Origin: Acinetobacter puyangensis
Lineage (GTDB): Bacteria; Pseudomonadota; Gammaproteobacteria; Pseudomonadales; Moraxellaceae
Direction of reading: 5' to 3'
Assembly (NCBI RefSeq): GCF_900096995.1
Contig: NZ_OANT01000005.1
Coordinates: forward strand, 186,001 to 250,000
DNA length: 64,000 nucleotides
Shown here: piece by piece, positions 29,198-38,618 of the stretch
Layout of the letters: each line of letters begins with the position of its first letter
Position numbering within the stretch: position 1 is the stretch's first letter
Made by a program: the position numbers and the translations under genes
Notes under the pieces: generated by a model
Seen by the model: the letters and a program-made list of their open reading frames with translations, nothing else
Told to the model about the DNA's origin: nothing
Database searches by the model: none

Positions 29198-29432
29198 TGG
29201 TAAAGATAAGTAAGACTTATCAAGCGATATGCTTTGATTATTCAAATAAATTGTTAGACTTTAGCTCCCAATAAATATTAAAGTCTCTCAACACCATTGC
29301 TACAGCGTATTTTTACTTTTTATTGTCATTTAGGTGTCATGTTTTTTTGACATAGTAAAAGTCGCTAGAAAAGCATATCCAAATGATAATGATGATGTTA
29401 TCCATTTATTACAAATATAAAGGAGTCGAAAG

Positions 29433-29669
29433 ATGAAATTTACACATACTGCTATCCACCAACTTGAGCATTTATACTCAACAGGTGTCAACACAGTACA
29501 AACAGAAATGGATTACCGTAATGGTATTTCCCAACTGGAAACCGCAGCCCGTGCTGGTCATGGTAAAGCAGCAATGTTCTTGTCACAATTATATTATCAG
29601 GGATTTCGTGTAGAACGAGATTCGCTGAAAGCACAATATTGGCAAGACTTAGCATGCCAAGAAGCTTAG
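29433..29669 (+). CDS. Small Sel1-like repeat protein
   Basis: 78 residues with AAAGGAG ideally placed before the ATG. The second half is one Sel1-like repeat (YRNGISQLETAARAGHGKAA, then MFLSQLYYQGFRVERDSLKA), with no signal peptide, so it is cytoplasmic. It is monocistronic with its own promoter and terminator. Small single-repeat proteins like this usually act through protein contacts; the partner is unknown. Confidence 0.82.
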   Translation: MKFTHTAIHQLEHLYSTGVNTVQTEMDYRNGISQLETAARAGHGKAAMFLSQLYYQGFRVERDSLKAQYWQDLACQEA

Positions 29670-29684
29670 GTTAATCAACACATC

Positions 29685-29711
29685 AAATGCCACATATCGT
29701 GGCATTTTTGG
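29685..29711 (+). terminator. Rho-independent terminator of the small Sel1-like gene
   Basis: AAATGCCAC-ATATC-GTGGCATTT is a 9-bp stem that runs into a T-rich tail. Confidence 0.85.
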
Positions 29712-29763
29712 TTTTTATAAGTTCAATATTTCATTACCGAAGAGTAAATATATTTCAAATATC

Positions 29764-29793
29764 AAAAAAAATGCCAGCACAAAGGCTGACATT
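29764..29793 (-). terminator. Rho-independent terminator of the butanediol dehydrogenase pair
   Basis: On the minus strand AATGTCAGC-CTTTGT-GCTGGCATT (one T-G pair) is followed by a run of T, 25 nt beyond the SDR stop. Confidence 0.85.
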
Positions 29794-29817
29794 TACCAAT
29801 GACAATAAAATCGCTTC

Positions 29818-30603
29818 TTAACGATACACAATACCGCCATCGGTCAAAATAGATTGACCCGTAATGTAGTCTGAATCTTCACTGGCAAGGAATGCCACCA
29901 ATGCAGCGACATCATCAGGTGTTTCTACCCGACCCAGTGCAATACCTGCAACATATTTTTCATAGGTTGCGCCAAGTGGTGCATCTGTAATTTCAGAGAA
30001 ACGCTTGTCGATCTCAACCCACATATCTGTACCCACAATACCAGGGCAATAGGCATTCACAGTAATTCCAGAACTGGCATATTCTTTTGCCGCAGCTTGA
30101 GTTAATGCGCGCACAGCAAATTTGGTCGAAGAATAAACACCGAGTAAGGCAAAACCATCATGCCCTGCAATTGAACAGGCATTTACAATTTTACCTTTTT
30201 GTTTTAATGCCTGAAATTTCTTGGCTGCGGCCTGAATACCCCAGAGAACACCACCCACATTAATATCAGTAATACGACGGAACTCTTCTGGTGTGACATC
30301 ACTCAAAGCTTGTACCTGAGCAATACCCGCATTATTAATGATGATATCAAAACCACCCAAGGTGCTATAAGTATGTTCAATTGCTGCGGTAATCTGTTCA
30401 AGCTTACTAATGTTCGCCACAAAAGTCGTTGCCTTAACATTCAAGGCTTCTACTTCTGCCAGTGTGGCATTTAATTTATCTTGATTCAGATCGACTAATG
30501 CAACATTTACCCCTTCTTCAGCAAGTCGTAGGGCAATGCCTCGACCAATGCCTTGCGCTGCACCTGTAACTAAAGCAACTTTTCCAGTTAATCCTCTTGG
30601 CAT
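29818..30603 (-). CDS. Short-chain dehydrogenase, diacetyl/acetoin reductase (BudC-like)
   Basis: 261 residues from the ATG at 30603. SDR motifs are TGAAQGIGRGIA (NAD binding), NNAG, a catalytic Ser in ACSIAGHDG and YSSTKFAV with catalytic Tyr and Lys. The whole sequence (ITVNAYCPGIVGTDMWVEID, YITGQSILTDGGIVY) is of the acetoin(diacetyl) reductase/2,3-butanediol dehydrogenase type. It interconverts 2,3-butanediol, acetoin and diacetyl with NAD(H). Placement behind the aco cluster and a zinc butanediol dehydrogenase supports a role in butanediol and acetoin use. Confidence 0.88.
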   Translation of the reverse strand: MPRGLTGKVALVTGAAQGIGRGIALRLAEEGVNVALVDLNQDKLNATLAEVEALNVKATTFVANISKLEQITAAIEHTYSTLGGFDIIINNAGIAQVQALSDVTPEEFRRITDINVGGVLWGIQAAAKKFQALKQKGKIVNACSIAGHDGFALLGVYSSTKFAVRALTQAAAKEYASSGITVNAYCPGIVGTDMWVEIDKRFSEITDAPLGATYEKYVAGIALGRVETPDDVAALVAFLASEDSDYITGQSILTDGGIVYR

Positions 30604-30794
30604 TTTCTCGCTCTCTGTTGTGACATATAAATTTTGTAAAACAACCATAACCCTAGTACCAGAAAGGCACAATAAAATTATGGTTATTGTTTGTTAAACA
30701 TTAATCTTAACTTGGGTCAGATAACGTCAAATGTTGAAAACCATTTATATCAAACAGTTATTCGTACTTCAAACCACTGGATCATTGCAAGCGC

Positions 30795-31853
30795 CTAAGG
30801 ATGTACGATAATTTTCACCGCTGATTCATTATTATGGATCAGTGTTTCAAAACCCTGTGAAACCAAATCATCAAGTGCGATACGCTGGGTAATAAAGTGT
30901 TCTAAATTAATTTTCCCCTGCTCCACCAGTTTAATGGTTTCCTGATGATCATTAACATAGGCAATGGTTCCGCGAATATCCAGTTCTTTCATCACCACGC
31001 TATGCACATTGACACTTGCCGGATGACTCCAAATTGAAACAATCACCACGACACCTGTCGGTTTCATGGCCGCGACCAATGTATCAAGAACTTTGTTGAC
31101 ACTACTACATTCAAAAGCCACGTCAACACCTTGATCCTGAGTAATTTTCATCACTTCAGTGATCACATCAACCTCAGAAGGGTCCAGAATATAATCTGCA
31201 ACACCCGATTCTCTGGCTTTTTCCTTACGTTTAGCACTTAACTCCGTGATGATGACGGTTAAACCTTTGGCTTTTAAAATCGCAGATAACAATAAGCCGA
31301 TAGGACCTGCACCGCCGACCAAAGCAATATCACCTGCTTTTGCCCCACTACGTACATAAGCGTGATGACCAACCGACAAAGGTTCAATTAAGGCTGCCTG
31401 ATCTAAAGGAATTTTATCGGAAATAGGGTGTACCCAGCGACATTGTACAGCGATCTTTTCTGCCAATCCACCTCCACGTCCACCCAAACCAATAAAGTTC
31501 ATATTCTTGGACAAATGATATTGATCACCCGGACCTGTCGGTACATCATCCGCGACGATATAGGGTTCAACCACAACATGTTGTCCCACCTGAATATCAT
31601 CGACACCTTCACCCACAGCATAAACCACACCGGAAAATTCATGCCCCATTGTGACAGGCGCAGATTCACCAGAAATCGGATGTGGATGTCCGCAAGGCGG
31701 GATAAAAATCGGCCCCTCCATAAACTCATGTAAATCTGTACCACAAATCCCACACCATGCAACCTGAATACCCACAGTACCCGCGGCGACTTGTGGTTCT
31801 GGAATATCCTCAATACGGATATCACCACGATCATAAAAACGTGCTGCTTTCAT
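30795..31853 (-). CDS. Zinc-dependent 2,3-butanediol dehydrogenase
   Basis: 352 residues from the ATG at 31853 (AAGGA at 7-8 nt). MDR-family motifs are CGICGTDLHEFMEGP (catalytic zinc Cys), MGHEFSGVV (zinc His and Glu) and VGGAGPIGLLLSAIL (NAD). The insertion GPIFIPPCGHPHPISGE is characteristic of the (R,R)-butanediol dehydrogenase group. It oxidises 2,3-butanediol to acetoin, the substrate of the acetoin dehydrogenase complex encoded upstream. The structural-zinc cysteine cluster seen in many alcohol dehydrogenases is not evident. Confidence 0.9.
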   Translation of the reverse strand: MKAARFYDRGDIRIEDIPEPQVAAGTVGIQVAWCGICGTDLHEFMEGPIFIPPCGHPHPISGESAPVTMGHEFSGVVYAVGEGVDDIQVGQHVVVEPYIVADDVPTGPGDQYHLSKNMNFIGLGGRGGGLAEKIAVQCRWVHPISDKIPLDQAALIEPLSVGHHAYVRSGAKAGDIALVGGAGPIGLLLSAILKAKGLTVIITELSAKRKEKARESGVADYILDPSEVDVITEVMKITQDQGVDVAFECSSVNKVLDTLVAAMKPTGVVVIVSIWSHPASVNVHSVVMKELDIRGTIAYVNDHQETIKLVEQGKINLEHFITQRIALDDLVSQGFETLIHNNESAVKIIVHP

Positions 31854-31994
31854 CACTATTCCTTCCGTTGTTTCCATTATCCAGAGTCTATTGGCAATTC
31901 ATTCATTTCAAATAGACCCTAAATATATGAACGATCCTTGTAAAATGATGTATGAATTCTTTAACCTACAGCAAATGTTGCATACACCATACGA

Positions 31995-33395
31995 TTAAAT
32001 GTGAATTGCCCGTTGCATACTCGCCAGAATAGATTCATGCATCGCTTCAGACAAAGTTGGATGTGGAAAAATCACTTCGACCAGACTTTCATCTGTAGCT
32101 TCAAGATGCTTGGCAATGGCAAAGCCTTGAATCTGTTCGGTGACTTCATGCCCGACCATATGTGCGCCAAGTAACTCACCAGTTTCAGTATTAATGATGG
32201 TTTTGACAAAACCTTCTGCGGCTCCAAGTGCTAGTGCCTTACCATTGGCAGACAATGGGAATTTACCAACGTGAATACTGTATCCTTCTGCCTTGGCTTT
32301 TTGCTCGGTTAACCCGATACTCGCCACTTGCGGATGGGTAAAAATACAGCCTGGAATTTGAGTTCGATCCAATGCATGAACATGTTTGACACCAGCAATT
32401 TTTTCGACGCACAAAATTGCTTCATGACTGGCTTTATGCGCCAGACAAGGTGCGCCAGCAACATCACCAATGGCATATACACCAACCACATTGGTTTTAC
32501 ACCATTGATCTGTTTTGATAAAGCCACGATCAAACTCAATACCCAAGGCTTCGAGTCCCAGATCACTGGAATTTGGACGCACACCAATCGCAGATAGCAC
32601 CCGATCAAAGATTCGGGTTTCGATACCATTTGAACCTTCAATTTCACATGCGACCTGATCGCCTTGAACCGTCACGGCATTGACTACCGATTCCGTTAAC
32701 ACTTTCATACCACGTTGTTCAAACTGCTTTTGTACATACTGGGCAACTTCGGCATCTTCGGTTGGTAAAATTTGCTTGGCAATATCAATCAAGGTCACGT
32801 CACAACCCAAATCCAGATATAGACTGGCAAACTCACTACCAATTGCACCTGAACCAATCACCAGTAAAGATTTTGGTAAGACCTTTGGTACAAGCGCTTC
32901 CTTATAACTCCAGACATATTCACCATCAACAGGCACTTGTGGCAAAGTAGCAGCTTTCGCACCTGTGGCAACGATAATATGTGGTGCAGAAAGTTGTTGG
33001 GTTTTACCCTCTGCATCCGTCAGTTGTAACTGTTCTTTGGCGATAAATTTTGCTTTGGCATTAAATACGGTGACATTGTTTTTCTTTAACAAATGACCAA
33101 TGCCTTGCACTAGTTGTGCCGAAACCTGGCGACTGTGCTTGACCAGTTGGGTAATATCAAAATCGACTTGCGACACTTGAAAACCAAACTGCCCTGCATG
33201 TTGAATTTGATGTGCCAATTCTGCACCTGCAAGCAATGCCTTGGTTGGAATACAACCCCAGTTAAGACAAATGCCGCCTAAGTGACTAGCTTCTACCACA
33301 GCGGTTTTTAGCCCGAGCTGGGCTGCACGAATTGCAGCCACATACCCGCCAGGACCAGCACCAATCACGATTAAATCAAATTGTGTGTCTGACAT
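31995..33395 (-). CDS. acoL: Dihydrolipoyl dehydrogenase (E3) of the acetoin dehydrogenase complex
   Basis: 466 residues. GAGPGGYVAAIRAAQLG (FAD), GGICLNWGCIPTKALL (redox-active Cys pair, CxxxxC), VIGSGAIGSEFASLYLDLG (NAD) and HPHPTLSEAMHE-like HPTLSEAMHES (catalytic His-Glu) are intact. It reoxidises the lipoyl group of the E2 subunit with NAD. AGGAGG precedes the ATG, 10 nt after the E2 gene, so it is the last gene of the acoABCL-type operon. Confidence 0.95.
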   Translation of the reverse strand: MSDTQFDLIVIGAGPGGYVAAIRAAQLGLKTAVVEASHLGGICLNWGCIPTKALLAGAELAHQIQHAGQFGFQVSQVDFDITQLVKHSRQVSAQLVQGIGHLLKKNNVTVFNAKAKFIAKEQLQLTDAEGKTQQLSAPHIIVATGAKAATLPQVPVDGEYVWSYKEALVPKVLPKSLLVIGSGAIGSEFASLYLDLGCDVTLIDIAKQILPTEDAEVAQYVQKQFEQRGMKVLTESVVNAVTVQGDQVACEIEGSNGIETRIFDRVLSAIGVRPNSSDLGLEALGIEFDRGFIKTDQWCKTNVVGVYAIGDVAGAPCLAHKASHEAILCVEKIAGVKHVHALDRTQIPGCIFTHPQVASIGLTEQKAKAEGYSIHVGKFPLSANGKALALGAAEGFVKTIINTETGELLGAHMVGHEVTEQIQGFAIAKHLEATDESLVEVIFPHPTLSEAMHESILASMQRAIHI

Positions 33396-33405
33396 GCTGA
33401 TCCTC

Positions 33406-34962
33406 CTACACTAAAATTAACGCAGGATTTTCAACGAATTGTTTAAAACTCGCCAAGAATTTTGCACCCACGGCACCATCAATCACCCGATGATCACAAG
33501 ATAATGTAGCAGTGACAATCTGACGAATCACAATTTCGCCATTTTCCACCACAGTACGCTGTTCTGATGCACCGAGTGCCAAAATCGCACCTTGTGGCGG
33601 ATTAATGATGGCATCAAACTGCTTGATACCCAACATACCGAGATTGGAAATACTAAAGCTGCCACCCTGAAATTCATCTGGTGCTAATTTTCCAGTTTTG
33701 GCACGGGTTGCCAGATCACGCATTTCGGTGGAAATTTCTGCCAGAGATTTCTTGTTGGCAGCCTTGATGATTGGCGTAATCAAACCATTATCAATTGCGA
33801 CGGCAACCGAAATATCGGCTTCGGAAAATTGTAGAATTTGCTGATTTTCCTCATCGTATTGCACATTGACCGCAGGCACTTTAATCAGTGCAGCACTGGC
33901 CGCTTTAATCAACATGTCGTTAATGGACAATTTCACCTGCGGCACAGTGGCGTTGATTTGCGCCCGTAGCTGCTGGATTGCATCCACATTTAAATCGACA
34001 ATTAAACGAAAATGCGGTGCATTGCGTTTGGCTGCCTGTAAACGTGAAGCAATGGCACGGCGCATCCCATTCATAGCAATTGTAGTGACTGTTGCCGCTG
34101 GTTCAGAGGTATTCTGCTGTCCATCTGTCTGTTCTACAGGTGGATTTTCACGGAGATATGCTGCTTCCACATCCTCTTTACAGACACGACCACGAGAACC
34201 GGAAGCACGACAATCATGTAAATTGATGCCCCATTCCTTCGCCAGACGACGTGCCACAGGCGTTGCAGCAATCTGACTGTCGTCAGCACTGGATTTGACA
34301 ATTTTACCGCTTGCCTGATTTTTTACATCGGGCCAACTACCGCCTGCCGATTGCACCGCTGCCTGAATATCATTCACACTAATCCGATTTTCGCGTCCTG
34401 TGCCTGTTACCTTGGCAAGATTAACATTATATTTTTCTGCCAGTTTTAAGGCATGCGGTGTAGCGAATAACGCATCAGTCGCTTGATAACCCTGTAATTC
34501 TGATGGTACACGATAGCTCCCCTGTGCCACAGGTGCAGAAGTTTTTGTTGCAACTGCTGCACTTTTTTGCACTGGCGCATTCGTCGCTGTTGCGGATATT
34601 TCAGCGACTTTTGTTGTTTGCTGTTCAGGAGCAGCCTGTTCAGTTTTAACTGGCTGTTCAGCAGCTTGAGTACCACCTAAGGATTGCACATAGACATCAA
34701 TCTCGGCATCAGACACATCAGCATCGGCACAGACTGCGATTAAACCACCGACAGGTAGCGTATCGCCATCTTTTGCCAGAATTTTTCGCAAGGTACTCTC
34801 AAAAGGTGCTTCCAATACATTGACGATTTTTGTGGTTTCAATCTCACAAATTTCCTGACCTTTGCTAAAACTGCTACCTTCCTGAATCAACCACTGGGCA
34901 ATGGTGCCTTCTTCCATGGATAATCCCCATTTCGGGATTTCCAGTGTTTTAATCTCGCTCAT
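33406..34962 (-). CDS. acoC: Dihydrolipoamide acetyltransferase (E2) of the acetoin dehydrogenase complex
   Basis: 518 residues from the ATG at 34962 (GGAGG upstream). An N-terminal lipoyl domain (about 1-75) carries the lipoylated Lys45 in EIETTKIVNV. After an Ala/Gln/Thr-rich linker there are two peripheral-subunit-binding-like segments, one with TPHALKLAEKYNVNLAKVTG (about 165-205) and one with TPVARRLAKEWGINLHDCRA (about 240-275). The C-terminal catalytic domain ends with the HxxxDG motif (CDHRVIDGAVGAKFL). It transfers the acetyl group from acetoin cleavage to CoA. Its start abuts the acoB stop. Confidence 0.95.
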   Translation of the reverse strand: MSEIKTLEIPKWGLSMEEGTIAQWLIQEGSSFSKGQEICEIETTKIVNVLEAPFESTLRKILAKDGDTLPVGGLIAVCADADVSDAEIDVYVQSLGGTQAAEQPVKTEQAAPEQQTTKVAEISATATNAPVQKSAAVATKTSAPVAQGSYRVPSELQGYQATDALFATPHALKLAEKYNVNLAKVTGTGRENRISVNDIQAAVQSAGGSWPDVKNQASGKIVKSSADDSQIAATPVARRLAKEWGINLHDCRASGSRGRVCKEDVEAAYLRENPPVEQTDGQQNTSEPAATVTTIAMNGMRRAIASRLQAAKRNAPHFRLIVDLNVDAIQQLRAQINATVPQVKLSINDMLIKAASAALIKVPAVNVQYDEENQQILQFSEADISVAVAIDNGLITPIIKAANKKSLAEISTEMRDLATRAKTGKLAPDEFQGGSFSISNLGMLGIKQFDAIINPPQGAILALGASEQRTVVENGEIVIRQIVTATLSCDHRVIDGAVGAKFLASFKQFVENPALILV

Positions 34963-34963
34963 C

Positions 34964-35983
34964 CTAAGCCTCCAGAGTTTTACGTACAGCCTGTTCAATA
35001 CGTTCTACACTCGGCAACCATTCTTTTTCCAATACAGGTGAGAATGGCACAGGCGTGTGCGGTGGCGTGACCAGTTCAATCGGTGCTTTTAGATAGTTAA
35101 AACCTTTTTGTGCAATCAGTGCAGCCACATCATGCGCAAAGCCACAACGAGCTGCCGATTCATCGACAATGACCACACGACCAGTTGATGCCACAGATTC
35201 CAGAATACCGTCTTCATCCAGAGGTGAAATGGTACGTGGATCGACCACTTCAACCGAAATGCCTTCTTTGGCCAGTTTGTCGGCAACTTCATTGGCACGA
35301 TGTACCATCAAACTTAAGGCAATAATGGTGACATCCGTCCCTTCACGGGTATAGTTCGCCACACCAAATGGAATGGTATAGGACTCATCAGGCGCATCAC
35401 CCTTGATGTCATATAATAGTTTATGTTCACAGAAGATCACTGGATCGTCATCACGAATGGCTTGAATCAATAGACCTTTTACATCATAGGGATTTGATGG
35501 CACTACAACTTTTAAACCAGGTACAGAGGCAAATACGTTATAAGGTGATTGTGAATGTTGCGCTGCGGCAGAAAAACCTGCACCGATCATGCCGCGCACC
35601 ACCATTGGTGCTTTGGCCTTACCACCAAACATATAGCGGAATTTTGCGGCTTGGTTATACATCATGTCATAGCAAACACCGTAAAAATCCATAAACATCA
35701 AATCGGCAACCGGACGCAAACCTGTTGCTGCGGCACCTGCTGCCATCCCAATAATGGCAGATTCGGTAATCGGTGTATCAATCACACGCTCCGAACCAAA
35801 TTCGGTCCATAGACCTTTGGTGACACCAAGTACACCACCAAAACCTTCTAACTTATTATCATCGGTATTTTTACCACCATGACCACCACGGACATCCTCA
35901 CCCACCACAATGACGGCTGGATCACGACGCATTTCCAATTCGATGGCTTCTTTAATGGCATTTCGATAGCTTTTAACTGGCAT
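34964..35983 (-). CDS. acoB: Acetoin dehydrogenase E1 beta subunit
   Basis: 339 residues. Transketolase pyrimidine domain (VIVVGEDVRGGHGGKNTD, DTPITESAIIGMAAGAAATG) and C-terminal transketolase domain (VEVVDPRTISPLDEDGI). Pairs with AcoA in a thiamine-diphosphate-dependent heterotetramer that cleaves acetoin to acetaldehyde and an acetyl group. It lies 14 nt after acoA. Confidence 0.95.
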   Translation of the reverse strand: MPVKSYRNAIKEAIELEMRRDPAVIVVGEDVRGGHGGKNTDDNKLEGFGGVLGVTKGLWTEFGSERVIDTPITESAIIGMAAGAAATGLRPVADLMFMDFYGVCYDMMYNQAAKFRYMFGGKAKAPMVVRGMIGAGFSAAAQHSQSPYNVFASVPGLKVVVPSNPYDVKGLLIQAIRDDDPVIFCEHKLLYDIKGDAPDESYTIPFGVANYTREGTDVTIIALSLMVHRANEVADKLAKEGISVEVVDPRTISPLDEDGILESVASTGRVVIVDESAARCGFAHDVAALIAQKGFNYLKAPIELVTPPHTPVPFSPVLEKEWLPSVERIEQAVRKTLEA

Positions 35984-35997
35984 GATTTACTATTCCT

Positions 35998-36960
35998 TTA
36001 GTAAGACACATAAACGTCTGTAAGAAGTTGTGATGTTTCCGGATATTTTGCGGCACGGGCTTTTGCCACGGCATCATCGACATTGGCTTTTGACTCGACA
36101 TCAATCGCATCAAGTTTGGCTTCATCAATTTTGCCTTTAACTTTTTCACGGAAAATTTTTAATGGATCCTTATTTTCTTTGACATAATCCAGCTCTTCTT
36201 TAGAACGAATCAAACCTGGATCACCTTCAAAATGCCCGTAGAAACGGTTGGTAATGGTTTCAATGACACTTGGTCCTTCACCACGACGAGCCCGTTCAAT
36301 GGCTGCGTTGGCTGCTTCATAGACTGCAAAAAAATCCGTACCATCAACTTTTTGTGCTGGCATACCAAATGCTGCTGCACGACCTGCAATATCTTTACTA
36401 CCTACTGCATAGTCATGTGCTGTACCTTCACCAAAACCATTATTTTCAAACACAAAAACCACAGGAAGTTTAAGTACCACAGCCATATTCATGGCTTCAA
36501 AAGTCAAGCCCTGATTGGAACCGCCATCGCCTGTAAATGATAATCCCACCCCCCCGGTTTTTAAGGTTTTAGCAGTTAGTGCTGCACCAGTTGCCAAAGG
36601 AGGCCCACCGCCAACGATACCATTAGCACCCAGCATGCCTTTATCCAGATCGGCAATATGCATGGACCCGCCCTTACCCCGGCATAAACCATCATCTTTA
36701 CCAAAAATTTCCAGCATCATGCCGTGAATATCACAACCTTTGGCAATACAATGTCCATGTCCGCGGTGGGTTGAGGTAATGTAGTCCTTGTCAGTTAAAT
36801 TTTCACAAATTCCAACAGCAACGGCCTCTTCTCCACTATATAAATGAATAAAGCCAGGTATATCGCCTGTGTTATTTTCATCGTGAAGTCGATCCTCAAA
36901 TTCACGAATATCACGCATACGTCGGTATGCAGTCAGCAATTGTTCTTCCGTTAATTGCAT
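35998..36960 (-). CDS. acoA: Acetoin dehydrogenase E1 alpha subunit
   Basis: 320 residues. The ThDP-binding motif begins FTGDGGSNQGLTFEAMNMA and continues to ENNGFGEGT; substrate-side residues lie in HRGHGHCIAKG. The short length and the sequence MHIADLDKGMLGANGIVGGG are typical of the acetoin (2-oxo-acid-type) E1 alpha. GAAGGA is placed before the ATG. First gene of the operon acoA-acoB-acoC-acoL. Confidence 0.95.
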   Translation of the reverse strand: MQLTEEQLLTAYRRMRDIREFEDRLHDENNTGDIPGFIHLYSGEEAVAVGICENLTDKDYITSTHRGHGHCIAKGCDIHGMMLEIFGKDDGLCRGKGGSMHIADLDKGMLGANGIVGGGPPLATGAALTAKTLKTGGVGLSFTGDGGSNQGLTFEAMNMAVVLKLPVVFVFENNGFGEGTAHDYAVGSKDIAGRAAAFGMPAQKVDGTDFFAVYEAANAAIERARRGEGPSVIETITNRFYGHFEGDPGLIRSKEELDYVKENKDPLKIFREKVKGKIDEAKLDAIDVESKANVDDAVAKARAAKYPETSQLLTDVYVSY

Positions 36961-37319
36961 ATCAATGATCCTTCTTTACTCAATTAAAAAACAATGACTC
37001 ATATATTTGCGAGTATTTAAATCTATTTAAACACCCATATCTTTATATAAAATTATTTTAAATAAATAAGCTATTAGACTAAAAAAATATTTTTATGAAA
37101 TTTATAATAAAAACCATTAAAACAATAATTTAAAACACTTAAAATAATTGTTACTTTTTATTATTTATCATTCACTTATAAAAACAAACCTTCAACCAAC
37201 CTTGTTTTAATATAATGATCCATTTGATTATTAAAAATCCATCAACAATGATCAAAAAATAGTTTGACATTATAATTAAATTTCGCTTTATTAGATATAT
37301 ATTTTAAAAGGAATTTAAA
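36961..37319. other. Divergent control region between acoA and lipA
   Basis: A 359-nt AT-rich region with divergent genes. No sigma-54 GG/GC-type promoter was seen on either strand, in contrast to aco operons of many other bacteria. A sigma-70-like promoter faces lipA (next entry). Nothing else is identifiable. Confidence 0.5.
37264..37292 (+). promoter_or_regulatory. Putative sigma-70 promoter of the aco-linked lipoyl synthase
   Basis: TTGACA (37264-37269), 17-nt spacer, TTTATT (37287-37292), about 28 nt before the ATG. The -35 is perfect and the -10 is weak, consistent with an activated promoter. Confidence 0.4.
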
Positions 37320-38405
37320 ATGAATCAATTATTAAATACACCACCCGATATACAGCAATTTAATAGACAAAAAAATCTGCACTCTGCAATATTGTCTGCT
37401 GGCACACCAGTTGAGGTAAATTCTGCACATACCCTTCCGAAAGCACAGCAAAATCATAATACGGGTATCAAACTACGTGGCGCAGAAAAAGTTGCCAGAA
37501 TCCCAGTTAAAGTGATTCCAACCACAACTATTCCGGAAAAGCCTCGCTGGATTCGTGCCAGAATTAGCCAGCCAGAAGAAATTAAGCGCATCAAGAATTT
37601 ATTACGCCAACAAAAACTGCATACGGTATGTGAAGAAGCGGCTTGTCCAAATCTGCCACAATGTTTTGGTGGGGGCACAGCAACTTTTATGATCATGGGC
37701 GATATTTGCACCCGCCGTTGTCCATTTTGTGATGTGGCACATGGTCGCCCCAATGCACTTGATCCGGAAGAACCGCGGCATCTGGCAGAAACGGTGGCAA
37801 ATTTAAAACTCAAATATGTGGTAATTACATCTGTTGATCGTGATGATCTATTAGATGGCGGCGCCCAGCATTTTGTCGAATGTATTAAGGAAATTCGTAA
37901 ACGTAGTCCTGATACTTTAATTGAAATTCTGGTGCCGGATTTTCGCGGACGACTGGACATTGCCCTCAATATTTTGGCGGAAACGCCACCGGATGTGTTT
38001 AATCATAATATCGAAACTGTACCCAGACTTTACAAAGCCATGCGCCCTGGTTCGGATTATCAGCATTCACTTGATTTACTGAAAAAATTTAAAGCCCTGC
38101 GTCCGGATTTAGTTACCAAATGTGGATTGATGGTGGGGCTAGGCGAAATCGAAGCGGAAGTTTTCGCCCTGCTTAACGACCTGGATGATCATCATATTGA
38201 TCTGGTCACTATAGGACAGTATTTGCAGCCGAGTAAATCGCACGCAGCCATTCACCGTTTTGTTGCTCTAGACGAATTTAAACGTTATGAAAAACATGGC
38301 AAACAACTGAATTTTAAAAATATATGGAGTTCACCCATGGTTCGTTCCAGCTATTATGCAGATCGGCAATATCATGGCGAATCCGTACCAGATTCGTTGG
38401 TTTAA
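37320..38405 (+). CDS. lipA: Lipoyl synthase linked to the acetoin cluster
   Basis: 361 residues. The auxiliary cluster motif [12 protein letters not shown] and the radical-SAM motif CTRRCPFC are intact, as are the lipoyl synthase blocks [18 protein letters not shown] and GLMVGLGE and the final RSSYYAD, whose Ser ligates the auxiliary cluster. It inserts two sulfurs into octanoyl-lysine on E2 domains. About 75 N-terminal residues are low-complexity and longer than in the housekeeping enzyme. It faces away from the aco operon and is probably a dedicated paralogue that supplies lipoate to AcoC; the housekeeping lipA/lipB pair is not here. Confidence 0.93.
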   Translation: MNQLLNTPPDIQQFNRQKNLHSAILSAGTPVEVNSAHTLPKAQQNHNTGIKLRGAEKVARIPVKVIPTTTIPEKPRWIRARISQPEEIKRIKNLLRQQKLHTVCEEAACPNLPQCFGGGTATFMIMGDICTRRCPFCDVAHGRPNALDPEEPRHLAETVANLKLKYVVITSVDRDDLLDGGAQHFVECIKEIRKRSPDTLIEILVPDFRGRLDIALNILAETPPDVFNHNIETVPRLYKAMRPGSDYQHSLDLLKKFKALRPDLVTKCGLMVGLGEIEAEVFALLNDLDDHHIDLVTIGQYLQPSKSHAAIHRFVALDEFKRYEKHGKQLNFKNIWSSPMVRSSYYADRQYHGESVPDSLV

Positions 38406-38570
38406 TTTTGATCAAATTTGCCAATGTATCCCTATCCGGTTTTTGTTTGAATAGGTCTGTATCGCTATCTTAGTAAAATTAAATTGCAAAACGATAAAAC
38501 TTGCTACAGCAATCATACATTGATCGACTATCGTTCAATTTGTGATTTATCTTAATATGTTAACTTCTTC

Positions 38571-38594
38571 ACGACTCTACGGATTTGGAGTCGT
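38571..38594 (+). promoter_or_regulatory. Leader hairpin upstream of the GAF regulator
   Basis: ACGACTC (38571-38577) pairs with GAGTCGT (38588-38594), ending 24 nt before the regulator ATG. It may be an operator or part of the mRNA leader; there is no T-run, so it is not a clear terminator. Confidence 0.4.
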
Positions 38595-38618
38595 CAATCA
38601 GTGATCAGGAAGTATTGT

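Noticed and set aside
36961-37319. Sigma-54 promoter for the aco operon
   Set aside because: No GG/GC pair with the correct spacing was found on either strand by eye.
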